64,000 nt of DNA from Circinella umbellata (GCA_025093555.1 JAIWNF010000022.1:62001-126000); one strand, 5' to 3'. Numbered from the stretch's first letter, positions 11,617 to 24,304 are shown. Made by a program: numbers and translations. The notes: a model not told the origin generated them from the letters alone.

Positions 11617-13952
11617 TTAGTGTCTTGATAATCGATGATTTTGATGATTTCGTCGGCTTGATTTATTTGCTAAAGGAGAAGGAGATCTAGTGTTGTGTCT
11701 TGATGATCGATGACGTGGTGATTTATCATTTCGACTTTTATACAATCTTCTTTTATTATCACCATTATCATCCTCTTTTATTTCTCTTCTCCTTTTTTCT
11801 CGACCTTGCTCTTTGTTGTCTTTTTCTTTTTTTCTATCGTTATTATCATTTTCTATTTTTCTTTCGCCAGTGTCATCACCATCATCCTTATTCTTATCAC
11901 TTTTTCCCTTGTCTATCGTATCTGTGTGAAGACCATTATCATTTTCCATTTTATCAGATTGTTGTTCCTTTTTATTCTTATCATCACTATCGCCACCTTC
12001 TTGTTCGGTTTGCCGATCTATCCTTCGATCCCGTTTCGTTTTAACATCTCCATTCAAATCATTATGTCGACGACTACTTTGTTGTTTATATTCTTTTCGA
12101 TGTCGATCATCCTTATGACTGGACTTTCCTTTTTTTCGCCGTTTTGATCTCTCATCATGATCTGAATCATCCGAATAATCATCCTCTGCTCGACGTTTTC
12201 GATGACGATGTCGATGATGATTACTGCTTATACTATCATCCCTTCGTCGTCGTCGATGGTATTTTTCATCATTATCATCAATATCGCTATCATTTTTCTT
12301 TAGTCGACGTCGATCACGTTTATCATTATCATTATATTTATCTCGTCTTCGACTCTTTTTATGATCTTCATCTGAATCATCACCTCGATGTCGTCTATTC
12401 CTTTTATGATCATCTGAATCATCGCCTCGATGTCGTCGATTTCTTTTATGATCATCATCTGAATTATCACCTCGATGTCGTCGATTACTACTTGCTCTAG
12501 AAGTAGAAGAAGTCGATCGTGATCGTCTTCTTCTTCTATGACGTCGTTCTCGATCATCTTTATGTCTATCACTACTATGTTGTCTTTGTCGTCTTCTTCT
12601 TCTTCGGTTCTTTTCATCCTCTTCATCATCACTACTTGCTACACTCTTATCTCTTCCTTTCTTTTTATCTGAACGATGAGAACGACGTGAATTTTCAGAA
12701 AGTGTATCAACAACTTCTCGTTTTGTGGAGGATTTTGAAGTGGATGTTCTTGTAGGTGATGAAGTCATATTTTTGAGATTACATAATAGTGTTTTGGAAG
12801 CTGTATGATTTGGATCATATTGAAGCGCACGTTCTAAATTTTCAATTGCTTCTGCTTTTTTACGTTCTTGTAAACGTCTACATAAAAAATAAAAATAAAA
12901 TCATGTAAGTTAACTTTATTTTCACCCCGTTTTTTTTAGTTGACATTTGTCTGATAGAGCAAAAAAAAAAAAGAAAACGAACTTACACTTCAGCAATACG
13001 AAACAGGGCTTCTGCATATTTGGGATCCATATCTAATGCTCGTTTATAATGATCCAAAGCTTCTTTTAATTGATTTTGTTCTACAGACTTAATACCTTCC
13101 GCTACACTATATATATACAATACGAAAAAAATAAGTTATCGCTCTTTTACATTTCCCTCCCCCCCTTTGTTTCTTCGTTTTCTTATTATCATTTAATACA
13201 TACGCGTCTCGTGCATAAGTTCGATTCTGAATATCTCGAATTTTTAAATAACTTTCAGTATGTCCACCAGGACCACGATCCAAATTTGCAGCATGTTCTG
13301 CAGCTGCTGTTAATAAACTAGGTTGTCGATATGTTTTTGATTGAACACTAAATAAACTTGCTAATCGTAACCATTGATGTGGATATATCATTACACTATC
13401 ATTTCGCATACTTGTTTGCCATATCTTTTGATCTTGAGGTGAAAGGTTAGTTGCGTTTAAAAATTCCCAAGGTTTACGTTCATTAGAAACGATTGTTTGA
13501 TCTTCTTCTGAAGACTGGGGCTGTTGTTGCTGTTCTTGATGTTGTTGAGGCGTTGGGATTGTTGTAGTTCGCGATGATAATGATGATGACTCGTGTTTTT
13601 TTATTCGTGCTTGACGTTCAGTATTACGTCTGTTTAATTCAGTGACAGAGTTAGAGTGTAAATCTTTTAATATACGTTGTGTGTTAAACTGTTGTGAAAA
13701 CGCTTTAATACGTTGCTCAAAAGCATTATCATTGCCCCCAATTATGACATTGCTATTATTATCATTGTTATCAGTTTGTTCTTGTTGCTGTTGGGGCTGT
13801 TGAGATACCAGTTGTTGCTGTGATGAGTCAGAAGCTGAATTAGAACGTCGATAAATGTAAGATCGCCCATTAGAATTACTATTATTACGAGAACGAATAG
13901 TCCAACTACCCGATTGCTCTATAATATGGGTATCAGAAGAAGGGGTGTCCAT
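11617..13952 (-). CDS. TPR protein with RS/RD-rich C-terminal tail
   Basis: Three exons on the minus strand: 13952-13204, 13106-12987, 12877-11617; phases fit, 709 residues. The N-terminal ~170 residues are Gln/Ser/Asn-rich. A conserved-looking segment (KPWEFLNATNLSPQDQKIW...) precedes TPR-like helices, clearest in exon 2 (QLKEALDHYKRALDMDPKYA) and repeated at the start of exon 3 (ENLERALQYDPNH). The last ~380 residues are a highly charged Arg/Asp/Ser/Lys tail containing three tandem copies of an RRHRGD(D/N)SD unit around 12370-12480. Such tails occur in nuclear speckle or RNA-processing proteins, and TTC14 has a comparable TPR-plus-charged-tail layout, but no S1 domain is seen. Function is inferred only. 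Confidence 0.75.
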
Positions 13953-16324
13953 GGTTTGTTCATTTGTTGTAATAGTTGTGAACGAAAAAAAAAAGTCTAT
14001 GGGGTGAAGGGCAATACAGTTTTAGCCCTATAGAGATTATTGAAATACCGATTCTCTCAATACTGTTATATCCAAGTTTCTTATGTCACCGCAGAAGGGG
14101 ATGCTTTGTACAAATTTTACATATACTACTACTAATAGCTTACCATCCAATGTCAGCAATCTAATATTTCACTAAAAACATCTGTAACTTTTTCAATTTT
14201 TTAATGATGATAGTACTTCACAGTGATGTTCTCGATTATTTGCTAGATATAATGTCTCTAGGAACATTTTATCTCTCAACCCAAAGTCCTATTATTGGAT
14301 GTCATGAACAGTATAATAATAGGCGTGAAACGATAGAGAAAAATTGCACTAATAACACTGCCTTCTGTAAGACGTACGTACTACAATCAGTACACACATA
14401 TTCGAGAATTAACCGTACTGAGCACAAAAAGTTTTCTTATTAGTAAACGATAGGAATCGTTACGTATTAGTGAATATACAGAAATTAACATAAACTATTT
14501 CTGTGCCAGAGTCATGTGTTATAATGCTGTGTATTATATAATTATTACTATTTATAATAATGTTATACGTTTCATATATACCGATTGACCTAACCTGTAG
14601 AAGAAAATGCAACTAGCTGATGATATAAGCACAACATACACAAGAATCGTTTGCAAAAGTCAACTGTGCTAAAAATAATTCAATTACATCAAAATCCTTT
14701 ATAAAGAATTAAAAGAAAAATTTATAACATTGAATGTGTACAATGTAATTTGTTCTTGGTATGGATTATCCCTCTCTCACTCCATGTCCCCTTAAATATA
14801 TTGTTAATCTCTTATTACACCAGAAAAAAAAAGACAACAGATTGTTACGGCTTTTAACATGCTCTCTGGAACGACCTATTCTTCTCACCGCCATAAAAAA
14901 AAATGGCAAACACCGTCCATAAGTATCATTTAATTTAGTGGATACGTATGTAGTAGTAAGAGATAACAAAACTTTCGTAAAAAAAAGCATAGAGTGAGTA
15001 ATTTACCCTAATTATTAATAAGCGAGAAAGTAGATAAAACACAGTACTTTATTTCAATGATCATTTATGCTGCAGGATTGTAGTGTTAAAAGAACATTGA
15101 TATCTGTATGAAGTATGCTTAAGCGCTATACATTGTGAATATGAAAACGAAAACAATTCAAATGATGTAGTAATAATGAATAAAATTTTCAAGGATGATC
15201 AAACCCGATAGGTGCGTAGATATCAACAATTTCTACCTACGTAATACAAAAGGATCAAAGGCAAGTATGAACGAACCCATCAGAGAAGGCACTAACTAGA
15301 ACTTTAACTCGCCAAAAATGTACCGTATATTAATGATACGAGTTCGAAATATAAATAGCAATAAAGTCTTTTTTTACCATGATTAATATGCACTTCTATT
15401 GAAGCGAAAACAGTAACAGCAACTACTGAATACTTTGGTCAAAATTTGTTTTTAATTTAAAGTTGTCAAAACGATACTTATTTATTTTCTTTTATAAGGC
15501 TAAATAAAATGGAAAATATGTACATCAACTATAAAATACATTTGTATGTCTTGCAGAAAAGCATACTTTACATTTTTCATGTTAAACTATCTGCTTAATA
15601 TTACATAAATAGGATAGCATATACATTACAACATTCCTGCTAATTATATGACTACTGTATAAATCACACATGTTGTGCAAAAAAAGTCGAAGAAAAATCC
15701 AATCAATTTTCCAATCGGTATTTTTAATAGTAGACATTAATGATTCAGAAAAAATTAATTGGCTATACCTTCTGTCTTGGCTATCTATCCAATCTATGTC
15801 TATAGACCAGAGCATAATCACCATAACCTCGACCGGTCCCATATTATTGAGAAATATCCATGATATTGGTTGTCATTTTTAAGCCTAAAAACATAATACT
15901 GTTAATATGAAACATTTTTTTATCTCTTCCTCCAAAAAAAAAAAAAATACAAAGAAAGAAAAAACTTTGCCAAAGTTACTAACCGTAATGTAATAATGTA
16001 ATAATGTAATAATGTAATATTTTCTAATTTCCTGTTGCAGAACCTCCGAGAAATTGTAACAAGCGAGAGTTAATATAAATATTTATCCTTTGCTAACATT
16101 TTGGTACGTATTTCCCCTTTCTGGTAATAATTTACAAGAATGCGTACTATACACAACTATTAAATTATAATATAGTTTATTCTAGATAACGCGCAATACC
16201 CCCTGGAAGCTCGATCCAAGTTGCAAGTTGTGAACCCACTAAGTGTTTTTAACATTTCCAAAAACAAAGAGTGCATATCTGAGAGGTTTTTAAAAGTTGG
16301 AGGGTGTAAAAATGAGGGTGGATT
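13953..16324. other. Intergenic, no gene seen
   Basis: AT-rich sequence upstream of the TPR gene. No splice-consistent coding series was found on either strand. Contains the TAATAATG microsatellite at 15986-16020. Confidence 0.55.
15986..16020. repeat. TAATAATG microsatellite
   Basis: About three to four perfect tandem copies of an 8-bp unit. No function is suggested. Confidence 0.8.
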
Positions 16325-17240
16325 GTATATGATAAATTGTTTATATGTGATAGTATATTTAGTCAATATATATGATCATTTGAACATATCAATACAACAA
16401 CTAATTAATCAACCAACCACCTTTCTGTTTTATTTGATTCTAAATCATTACCGTTATGATCAGTGACGAGTATTTCTTCATCGTTTACAATAACTCTAAC
16501 TAGAGTACAGTTATTATCAATTTGACATGATGTTTCACTGCTATCATCATTATTTTTACTATCTCCACCAAGACGCAGACCTTCTTGTGCACCGATTTTG
16601 ACTGATTGACATTAAGATAAAACTACGTGTATATGTTTTGACAGTTCTTTGTGCCAATTCAGCTTTTCTATTATTGGAGAAAGTCGCTTCTTGCTGATTT
16701 GCTTTATACAAATTTAAATCTGTTTGTAATTGGGCGGCAATGACGATATTGCTATAACTGTATCAATTCTTTCATTGAGTGAATCAAATAAAGGTGAATT
16801 AGTATATTTTATAGGTCATTGGAGACTTGATATCTCTTCTTAGTAGATCAGGCAAATTCAGAAACACACGTAACAGCATTGCTTTTCCTATTAAAGGGTA
16901 ACGACTAGTAGCTTTATTTCAGCTGCTCTTTGTTGTCATGGCTCTAATTTATATCAATATTAGGGAAGTGTTGAAGTTTTTTTGAGTGCTTTTATATATT
17001 ACATAGCAACTAATAAAATTTATATATAGTTGTTGGACGAACTTGTTATCGTAGGGATGAGTCATGACGTCTATGGTTGTGCAGAAGATGGATATGCATA
17101 CTGTCTTGTGGAAGCATCCTAACAGATCTGAAGTATGTGTAAGACTACGATCATACACTCGACAGACTGGCTGGCTGGGGAGATGGTCCTTCTGTAGGCA
17201 CAAGAAGCGAGTAAGCCCATATTAGTTTTGAGTTATGCAA
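16325..17240 (-). pseudogene. Family copy E: decayed inverted copy of exon 1 plus upstream repeat unit
   Basis: Read on the minus strand, 17240-16870 matches the third 400-bp unit and flank upstream of copy B (CTTTGTGCCTACAGAAGgACC..., TCCAACAACTATATATAAA, CCATGACAA...GAGCAGC), and ~16770-16390 matches exon 1 of copy B (AATCAGCAAGAAG, GTGCACAAGAAGGTCTGCG). Homology stops near 16325 within intron 1. The start codon region and the following ~100 bp of exon 1 are lost and there is at least one frameshift near 16600, so it is non-functional. It is useful because it keeps five A residues in the GATAGTAAAAATAATG stretch where copy B has four, showing that copy B lost a base. Confidence 0.75.
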
Positions 17241-17439
17241 TCCAACAAGAATATTAACAATGTTCATGTTACGTAAAGAAATATTTCCACTTTTTTGCAT
17301 TTTTGGATAATTTTTCATTTGCAATAAATTGATCATACGTTGTATGCTTTGATATACAGTATGTACTGTGTAAAAGCTAGTAATCCTGTTACTACTCTTG
17401 CTTCAACATATGAAATTTACTTGATGGATGGGATTTTCT

Positions 17440-18003
17440 TCATTTTAATTCTTTGGCATGGAATTTACGGGCGGATTACGTATTCAAAGGCTGGATATCA
17501 AATGATGGCTGTAACGGATCCTAAATTAAATGCTCGAGTTTCCTTAAGATATGCTTTAGCAATGGTACCACTTTCTTTAAGTATTCCATATCTTGGATTA
17601 ACTAGTTGGTGGTTTGCCCTTGATTCATCCATTGCAAATGCAGGTTTAATTTATGGTGCTTATCGATTCTATAAAAAAAGGTAAAGATTATACATTATAT
17701 AACCAAGAAAGGGGAACGTGTAGTTGAAGGAATAAAAAAGAAAGCGATTTGAATGGATAAACACTTATTAATTGGATTATATATATCTATGATAGTGATG
17801 AAAAAAATGCAAGACAATTATTCTTTGGAAGTATTGTTCATTTACCCATCCTTATGGCATTATTAATGGTTCATAAGGTTTATGATATGGATATGTCACA
17901 TTTATTATCATGGGATGATGATTTCATTGATGAAGAAGAATCTCAATCACAACAATCCTCAGCACCATCATCACAACAACAACAGTCATTATCATCATCA
18001 TAA
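17440..18003 (+). pseudogene. Truncated COX10 3' copy
   Basis: Homologous to the C-terminal part of the intact COX10 at 25266-26571. Coding-like pieces are 17440-17680 and 17796-18003, with the same intron between them. The N-terminal two-thirds are missing, and an extra ACGT at about 17478-17481 (GATTACGTATTC against GATTATTC) shifts the frame at the upstream end. Downstream of that the reading frame is almost identical to the parent (for example AGYQMMAVTDP versus AGYRMMAVTDP). It is a by-product of the inverted duplication and cannot encode a working enzyme. Confidence 0.88.
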
Positions 18004-18765
18004 AACTTTTATATTACTATTTATACATACATACAAACACACCAACAAAAAAAAAACGAGAAAAAAAAACTATAATAAACCAATTTATATACACACTTTT
18101 ATATATATACAAAAAATGTACTATTACTATTATTATTATTAAGCACCTTTATATTTATATCGTGCTTTATCCAAATCATCAATTTTTCCTTCTACTTGAA
18201 CCATCATTCTAAATCCCAACATCATTAAAGCTAAAACAAATAAAGGTATAGACCAAAAGATAATTTCAATGGTGGATGCCATATCCCATAATGCTATACA
18301 AGGGGAGATCACGCCTGAAAATACTGCTAAGGATGTAGTAAGGGTATTTACTTGATGCTTTTTGATTCCATCACGACGTGATAAAGATGTTGACTTTTTC
18401 CCAATAATTTCCAATCCAGTTAATTGACAAGCTGTTGCAAAAGTATAAATGGATGTATAAATTGAAATGATACTCATCATTGCAGCAAATTCAGGCACGG
18501 GAATCATGGATGGAATAGGTCTCATTAAAGGAACGGGAATTTGAGGAACAGAAAGTATTTTAGCTGTTGCAAGATCATAAAAAAAAATAGCATATCTATT
18601 ATTATAATTAAGATTAGTCTTTTAAGAATAATATATAGTTACCTTAATTCAAGTTACTTACATGGTTGATACAAGAACACCAATAAGGATTATACCACGC
18701 TAAGAAATAGAAATACATATAAATCATCCAATCATATTTATTGTCCAAACTGTACGTACATCTCA
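17440..18765. repeat. Left arm of 1.3-kb inverted duplication
   Basis: This segment is the reverse complement of 24525-25835 with a few percent difference. It carries the 3' part of COX10 and the 3' two-thirds of the small membrane-protein gene. Outer breakpoint is near the GGCATGGAATTTACGGGC segment at 17456; inner similarity ends near CTGTACGTAC at 18750-18760. Confidence 0.9.
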
Positions 18766-19027
18766 AACTGAAAAAAAAAACCTTTCCGTACTTGAATTGC
18801 CAAGTTGGATTTTTCATTTTGTTCTCGAAGATCGTGAAGTAGTTGTTCTTGTTCTAAATAATTATTTTTAATAGTAATAAAGGTTATTTGAACAGTGGAA
18901 TTTTTTTATGGAGGGGGAAACTATTTATTTATTTTTTTGCTCTCACACCTTGTTCATCCAAATATTCAGATTCGTCTTCAGGATTAGGGGCTTTATTAGA
19001 TTGAAAACGACGTTGTAATCCTTCCAT
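18139..19027 (-). CDS. Small multi-pass membrane protein, unknown function
   Basis: Four-exon model: 19027-18949, 18853-18792, 18699-18662, 18595-18139; 211 residues. The N-terminal ~45 residues are polar and charged (ESEYLDEQ, EKSNLAIQ). Hydrophobic segments follow: GIILIGVLVSTM with YAIFFYDLATA, then SIISIYTSIYTFATACQL, then two near the end (SLAVFSGVISPCIALW; IIFWSIPLFVLALMMLG), suggesting about four membrane spans, ending with a charged tail DKARYKYKGA. I do not recognise the family. It is convergent with the truncated COX10 copy, 135 bp apart. The 5' exons exist only here; the second copy at 24569 lacks them, so this is the complete gene. Confidence 0.72.
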
Positions 19028-20900
19028 TGAAAAAGAGAGAGAAGTGTGAAGATCTTTATTTTTTGATGGGATATATAAGAAAATAAGTAAAAGAAGTGAA
19101 AACAAATCCAATTCCTGCGGAATCATCCCATATAAAAACCTGAAACGTCACAAGGGGATCAGTGCGGGAGTAGTTTTTTTACTACTTTCGCATAATCTTT
19201 TTTGTATTTTCACTAATATATTTATGAAACAAACAGTGGTCATACGAATACCTCTTTGATTTTATTCCAGATGCAAATTTTTTGTTGTTGTATAGTTTTC
19301 AAAAATAAAACCATGTATGTAGCATAAGTTTTCAAGCAGAGAGAAAAAAAGACCGTATATTTGATTACATGCTACGCCGTACAGCGCCATAGCAACAGGC
19401 TTTTTTTTTCTGAAAAATATATATATAAAGCTTTTATTCTTTTCTTTTTACTTTCCAATATCTATATCGTTCAAAACAACCATCGTTTACTCCTATATGA
19501 TATATACATATATACAACATAATTAATATCAAATACAAAATACCCCATCGTCGTCATTGGTTTTATATTTTTCTTGGATGTAGATAGTGTATTATGTTAT
19601 AATTCTTATGATGCTGTTATATGTGTAGCTTAATACTAATAGAAAGGTAATAAATATATATATAGCAGGGTCCTGAACATGTAGTTTAAATATTATGTAT
19701 CGAAATCAAGAGTCAGTCGATTTCCATAATAGAGCTGATTATTGCCTTGGTGTGACTATAGCAACCTATCGACCCACTTAGCTTTTCTGAATTCTGATTG
19801 GAAAAAGGTACCAGACGAGCAGTGAATGTTTATCACACTTTTTCATATTGTTGAGAAGAATCAGGTAAAATAAGAAATTTTATTTCGAACAAAAAAAAAC
19901 GTCTTAAATAATTATGAACAGCTTCTTCAAAAGTATGCAAAGATTTTCAAATTGAGTATTTATGGTATGATAAGGAGTGTATATATCGATCAGTCGGATA
20001 AGAGTACCAAGTTGAACAAAATTAAGTAGATGCACAAGATTTACCGTAACGCTCGATACACAATCGTCATAATAACTGATTTTCGTGATTTGCGTAGTAT
20101 TAAAAGCGTTAGCGAGATTGAAATTACATCTTTACAAAGCCTATTAGTATTGACGTTTTGCTGACGACAATATCAACCGTTCATTTAAATGGATGAAAAA
20201 AAGTTAGATGCTTGCATGGTTGTCGAAAATCACCTACGTATAGCAAAGTTGTTCAATAACTATATAAAATCTAAAGTATCGTTAGTTACGTAGCAACACA
20301 TCCAGTCAATCAGCATAAAATTCAAAGTTAAGACTTCTCTTATTGATACGTATAAGGTTTTTTTTAAATAATGTCAGATTATGAACAATGGGTACGTAGA
20401 GAGATTTACAGATTTTTTTTCTGCTACGTACGTACATAAGTAAAAGCAATCTTTTTTCTACTTGTTAGCTACATGAGTCTGTTTTCTACTTACACCAAGG
20501 AATACAAAATATTCATTTTATATAAAAACAATAGACGGATTATACTAAAGTGAAGCAAAGATTACAATGTTTTTGCATGACAAGGTATATTATTACGTAT
20601 TTATGCATTATGGTCCACTCCGAAAACTGAAAGCTTTTTATAAATTGACTATTGCCATGACAACAGTGAATTACTTGATTCATTGGTAAAGTGTATATGA
20701 TTATACATTATTATTTATTATTAATAATAACAGCAATCGAAGAATAAGAGATGAGAAGGAAATATGCGGGCCGAGAAAAGACGAGGTATTGAATACATGT
20801 ATATAAAGTGTTAAGGGACTAATTATCAACAGTTTGTGAATAAATAAAATAAAATGATAATCAAAAATAACTGTGTGAGGGGTAAGTAAAGAGATATAAA
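19028..20900. other. Intergenic spacer between inverted arms, no gene seen
   Basis: AT-rich, stop-dense on both strands, with numerous TACGTA-type palindromes. Nothing coding is supported. Confidence 0.55.
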
Positions 20901-22140
20901 GAACTACTTTCAGAAGAAGATTTACTAACTCCTCTATTTAACTGATAAACTACACATCCCATCTTTTCCAGTGGTTATAGAAAATACGCCCCGAGATGCG
21001 GATCAGCGACATAACTAATCCAACATGGACTTGAAGATTAAGGATCAAATCCTTTTGAGTACTTCCGCACTTCATAAAGGGTCATACTTTCTTGTAATCA
21101 ATTTTACAACCTTTCTCATAAATGATATGACAGCTTGAGTCAAAATATCCAAACGGTGCTTAAACTGTATGGTCATGTCTTGGACAGCAATCTCTTTTTA
21201 TCATCACCCCATCTCTTTTTTTTTTTGGGTCAAGCTTGTGTATCTTTAGATGTTAACGATTCTGACCGAACACTTTCCACGCACACTTTGCTTTATCCGG
21301 GAGTGGATCATAAATCACATGCCTTTTGATAAGTATCACACCTTATGAACGGATTTGCGATGAAGAGACTCATGAAAAATATTTCTGTACAAAATCTGAA
21401 TCCCAATATTTTTGAGCATCTTCGTCGCGTTAGTAATATGGTCATTCCCATGCTGCTTGCTCAAAAATTCTCTTGATAGCCATACTTTATATACCCCAAC
21501 AATGGCTTTCTATAATAAAAAAAGTTACACTGTTATTATATTCGTTGTTACTAATATTGTTATATTTACATAGAACTTTCTTGAATCTGAATAATAATAT
21601 TGAAGTTTCTCGGGTTGGTTGCATTGAAGTCGACTACCCTTGTTTCCTATGTCTTTTAAATCGTATTCTGTAAAAAAAAACTTCTTCCAATTTATCTGAC
21701 AAGTCCAAGATGAGTCATTGAGAAGGGTTCAAAAGAGAAAAGAGACAAAATTATTCGTGAACTGACAGTCGCCAATTGCAGGGTTAGTAACAAATATGTA
21801 TGATATTCGCCTAACTGATAAAAGTTACACTCCAAAGCAAAATTCATAACCTTCTCCTCTACTGATAAAGGGTTGGTTATATCCTGTTCTGCTTCTGCTT
21901 TTGTTAAATCTAGGTAATAGAAGTTTTCTTTGTGTAATTCGGTAAACGTTGTAAAACGTTCCCGCAACATTTGTTGTCATTTTCTGTAACCCGAGTTTTC
22001 AAAGTTGGCAAGGAAGAAGAAGATGATGATGATGGATCAACAGTATTGATGTTGTTAGAATGGGCTGTCGGTGTTGAGTTGTTGTTATTAGTGTTGGTGG
22101 AAGAAGAAGCAATGGTATTTAAGTCTATATTATTATTGGC
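20901..22140 (-). pseudogene. Unidentified decayed coding sequence
   Basis: On the minus strand 22140-21692 reads as protein-like sequence after a TTTGTCCATAG acceptor: an Asn/Ser/Thr-rich segment with a run of serines, then after a frame change near 21970 a segment containing FTTFTELHKENFYYLDL and SVEEKVMNFALECNFYQLGE. Further down, short coding-like pieces (for example DEDAQKYWDSDFVQKYF, YDPLPDKAKCAWKVFGQ) occur between stops around 21250-21480. This looks like a degraded gene or transposon relic, but I cannot name the family. Confidence 0.3.
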
Positions 22141-22160
22141 CTATGGACAAATATAGGGAA

Positions 22161-23491
22161 AAAAAACAAAATAAATAGACCAAACATACGCGAAAGCTGT
22201 TCATGTATATATTTCCAACTGACTCGTGTTTTTGTCTAATACGTTCAAACTGAATTAGTATGTTGTACGATTATCTATTACAGACTTATGAAAAAAGTAT
22301 CACCATAGATTTGTTCAATCTAGTTGTTTCTATGGTAGCGATAGCGGGTCAGTATTTGTTCACTGATGCGGGATTACGGGTGTTTTGGACTATGTAATCC
22401 ACATTTTTTTTAACAAAATCAGCAGCACTCGCTTCTTCATTATTTTCAAGATTATGACGAATAAATTTTTAAAAAAAGGAAAAAAAAAAAGTTTAGTTTA
22501 TTGCGTGTTATATGATATATACTTCGTTTGTTTTATTACCTTATGTAATGTCATTGGTAGCCATAGTAACAATCAATAAAAAAAATACGCAATATGTAGC
22601 CACTAGAGAAGAATTAAACCTGTTTCCAGCAACCAAAAATCAAGTCACCGTTTACTTTTCAGCACTTGGCACTCAAAGCTAAAAACTATTCTTTACAAAT
22701 ATAAATGGATGCATACGTAATCAAGTAGTTTTGCGATTATTATTATTTTTAAAAAAAATTACCCAAAAAAAGAAGGTGGAAGGAATTATCCGTTACCTGG
22801 AAACAATCTAAGCTAAATATCAAACTACTTTTTTTCATCCTGTCTATCATTTACAATTATTTTAAAAGGGTTCTTTGATTCACTCATCGCAGCCCTAGTG
22901 GACATGATGGACCATGCATATCGTTCTGCTTCTCTTCCCGCTCATTGTCTATGACATTCCTATTATGCGAAAGACCATGTAGTTCGTTCTTCCTCTCTTC
23001 TCACTCCACAGCTGCATTCTCTTTTATCACTGATTATATACTTTATTTTTTGTTTTATTCTTTATTAATTCATAAATTACTTCTTACGTCATTAATATCT
23101 ATGTTTAGAGAATACAAGTGATTCGAACTCTGTAATAACATGGTGAGCGATTCCTGCAACATCAAGTATTATATCTTGCGTTGTGCAACAAACAAGATTT
23201 TATACATCTTCCCGTCAAGCCGCAGTGTGTATAGAGCGAAGTGAGATGTAACCATACATACACAACAAAAACAAAAGTTACGAATCTGACCATCTGAACT
23301 ATGCTAGTACTGCTCTGTTATCAGAACAAGTAAAGAGCCTCAAAAAATGGGAAACAAAGGAATAATGAAAATCAATTTATCTCTTATATAAGTCAGTCCT
23401 ATACTCTATTATGCTTCTTATTGTATTAATCCATATTGAATAATAATTACTTAACATATATTAACTACCAATTGCTTAACTATATATTAAA
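22161..23491. other. Intergenic, no gene seen
   Basis: No splice-consistent coding series or recognisable repeat was found; pyrimidine-rich patches occur at 22930-23030. Confidence 0.5.
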
Positions 23492-23493
23492 TA

Positions 23494-24304
23494 CAGTGAG
23501 TATTCGCTAAACCGGTACTCGATATATGTGAGGATGTGTACCGGTTTAGCGAATTACCGGTTTAGCGAATTGAAACGCAGCTGGTACTAATATGTAGAAT
23601 ATACTGAAAAAATAACTAAGCTGTACGGATAAGATAAAAAAATGATAGCTGATATGTATAATGTATCTATGCCATTATGAGCTAATATTTTGGTGATAAA
23701 AATGATATCAGTGTACAGTATTCATCGAATAGTGATAGTTAACCAGTGGCAGGATTAATAGTGAATGTACAACAAAGTGTGTTCAAAATATGGACCATGG
23801 TTAGCGGTTGAAAAAATGAGTAAAATGAATTGTATCAACAACATAATTACATACAGTACTCAATGGTAATAAACAAGTACGTGACAAAGTTGAAAAAAAA
23901 TACATATATACCCAGATAAGAAAGAAGAAAAAGCATCTGTGTGAAGTTGGTGAAAAAGAGACACTGTTATGAATAAGGTGTTGAGAAGGGTTCTTTTGAC
24001 GGCAAGAATGATTTGTGTATTTTCAATTTCTATGGAAACAAAGTAGCCAACTGAAAACAAAGGGAAGAGCTTAGATGACGTTAAAGGAAGGCCGTGTCAA
24101 TAATGTTACCAATAAAAGATTGATATTATATGATATAAGATAGAATAATACTATTATAAACTCGGTAAATATTTAAGAAAGCTCACCGGATACCGGTTTA
24201 GCGAATCACCGGTATTTTATTAAGTATATAAAAAATATTTAAGAGATACTACCGGTTTAGCGAAGTACCAGTTTAACGAGCACCGGTTTAGCGAATACTT
24301 ACTG
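23494..24304. mobile_element. TIR DNA element, Tc1/mariner-pogo type, non-autonomous (copy 1)
   Basis: The 811-bp element begins CAGTGAGTATTCGCTAAACC and ends with the near-perfect inverted complement ACCGGTTTAGCGAATACTTACTG, flanked on each side by TA, the target duplication of Tc1/mariner/pogo elements. The motif ACCGGTTTAGCGAA is repeated several times inside both ends, like subterminal transposase-binding sites. No transposase with a DDE/DDD core is visible. A 66-codon minus-strand frame (23860-24060) is conserved in copy 2 at 34672-35481. Internal similarity between the two copies is high throughout. Confidence 0.85.

Noticed and set aside
11700..12755. Long open frames opposite the TPR gene exon 3
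   Set aside because: Antisense shadows of the Arg/Asp codon repeats.
17440..18003. Second functional COX10 gene
   Set aside because: Missing the N-terminal two-thirds with the prenyl-diphosphate motif, and frameshifted at its upstream end.
23860..24060. 66-codon frame as a transposase
   Set aside because: Too short and without any DDE/DDD or HTH signature; kept only as a conserved frame within the element.
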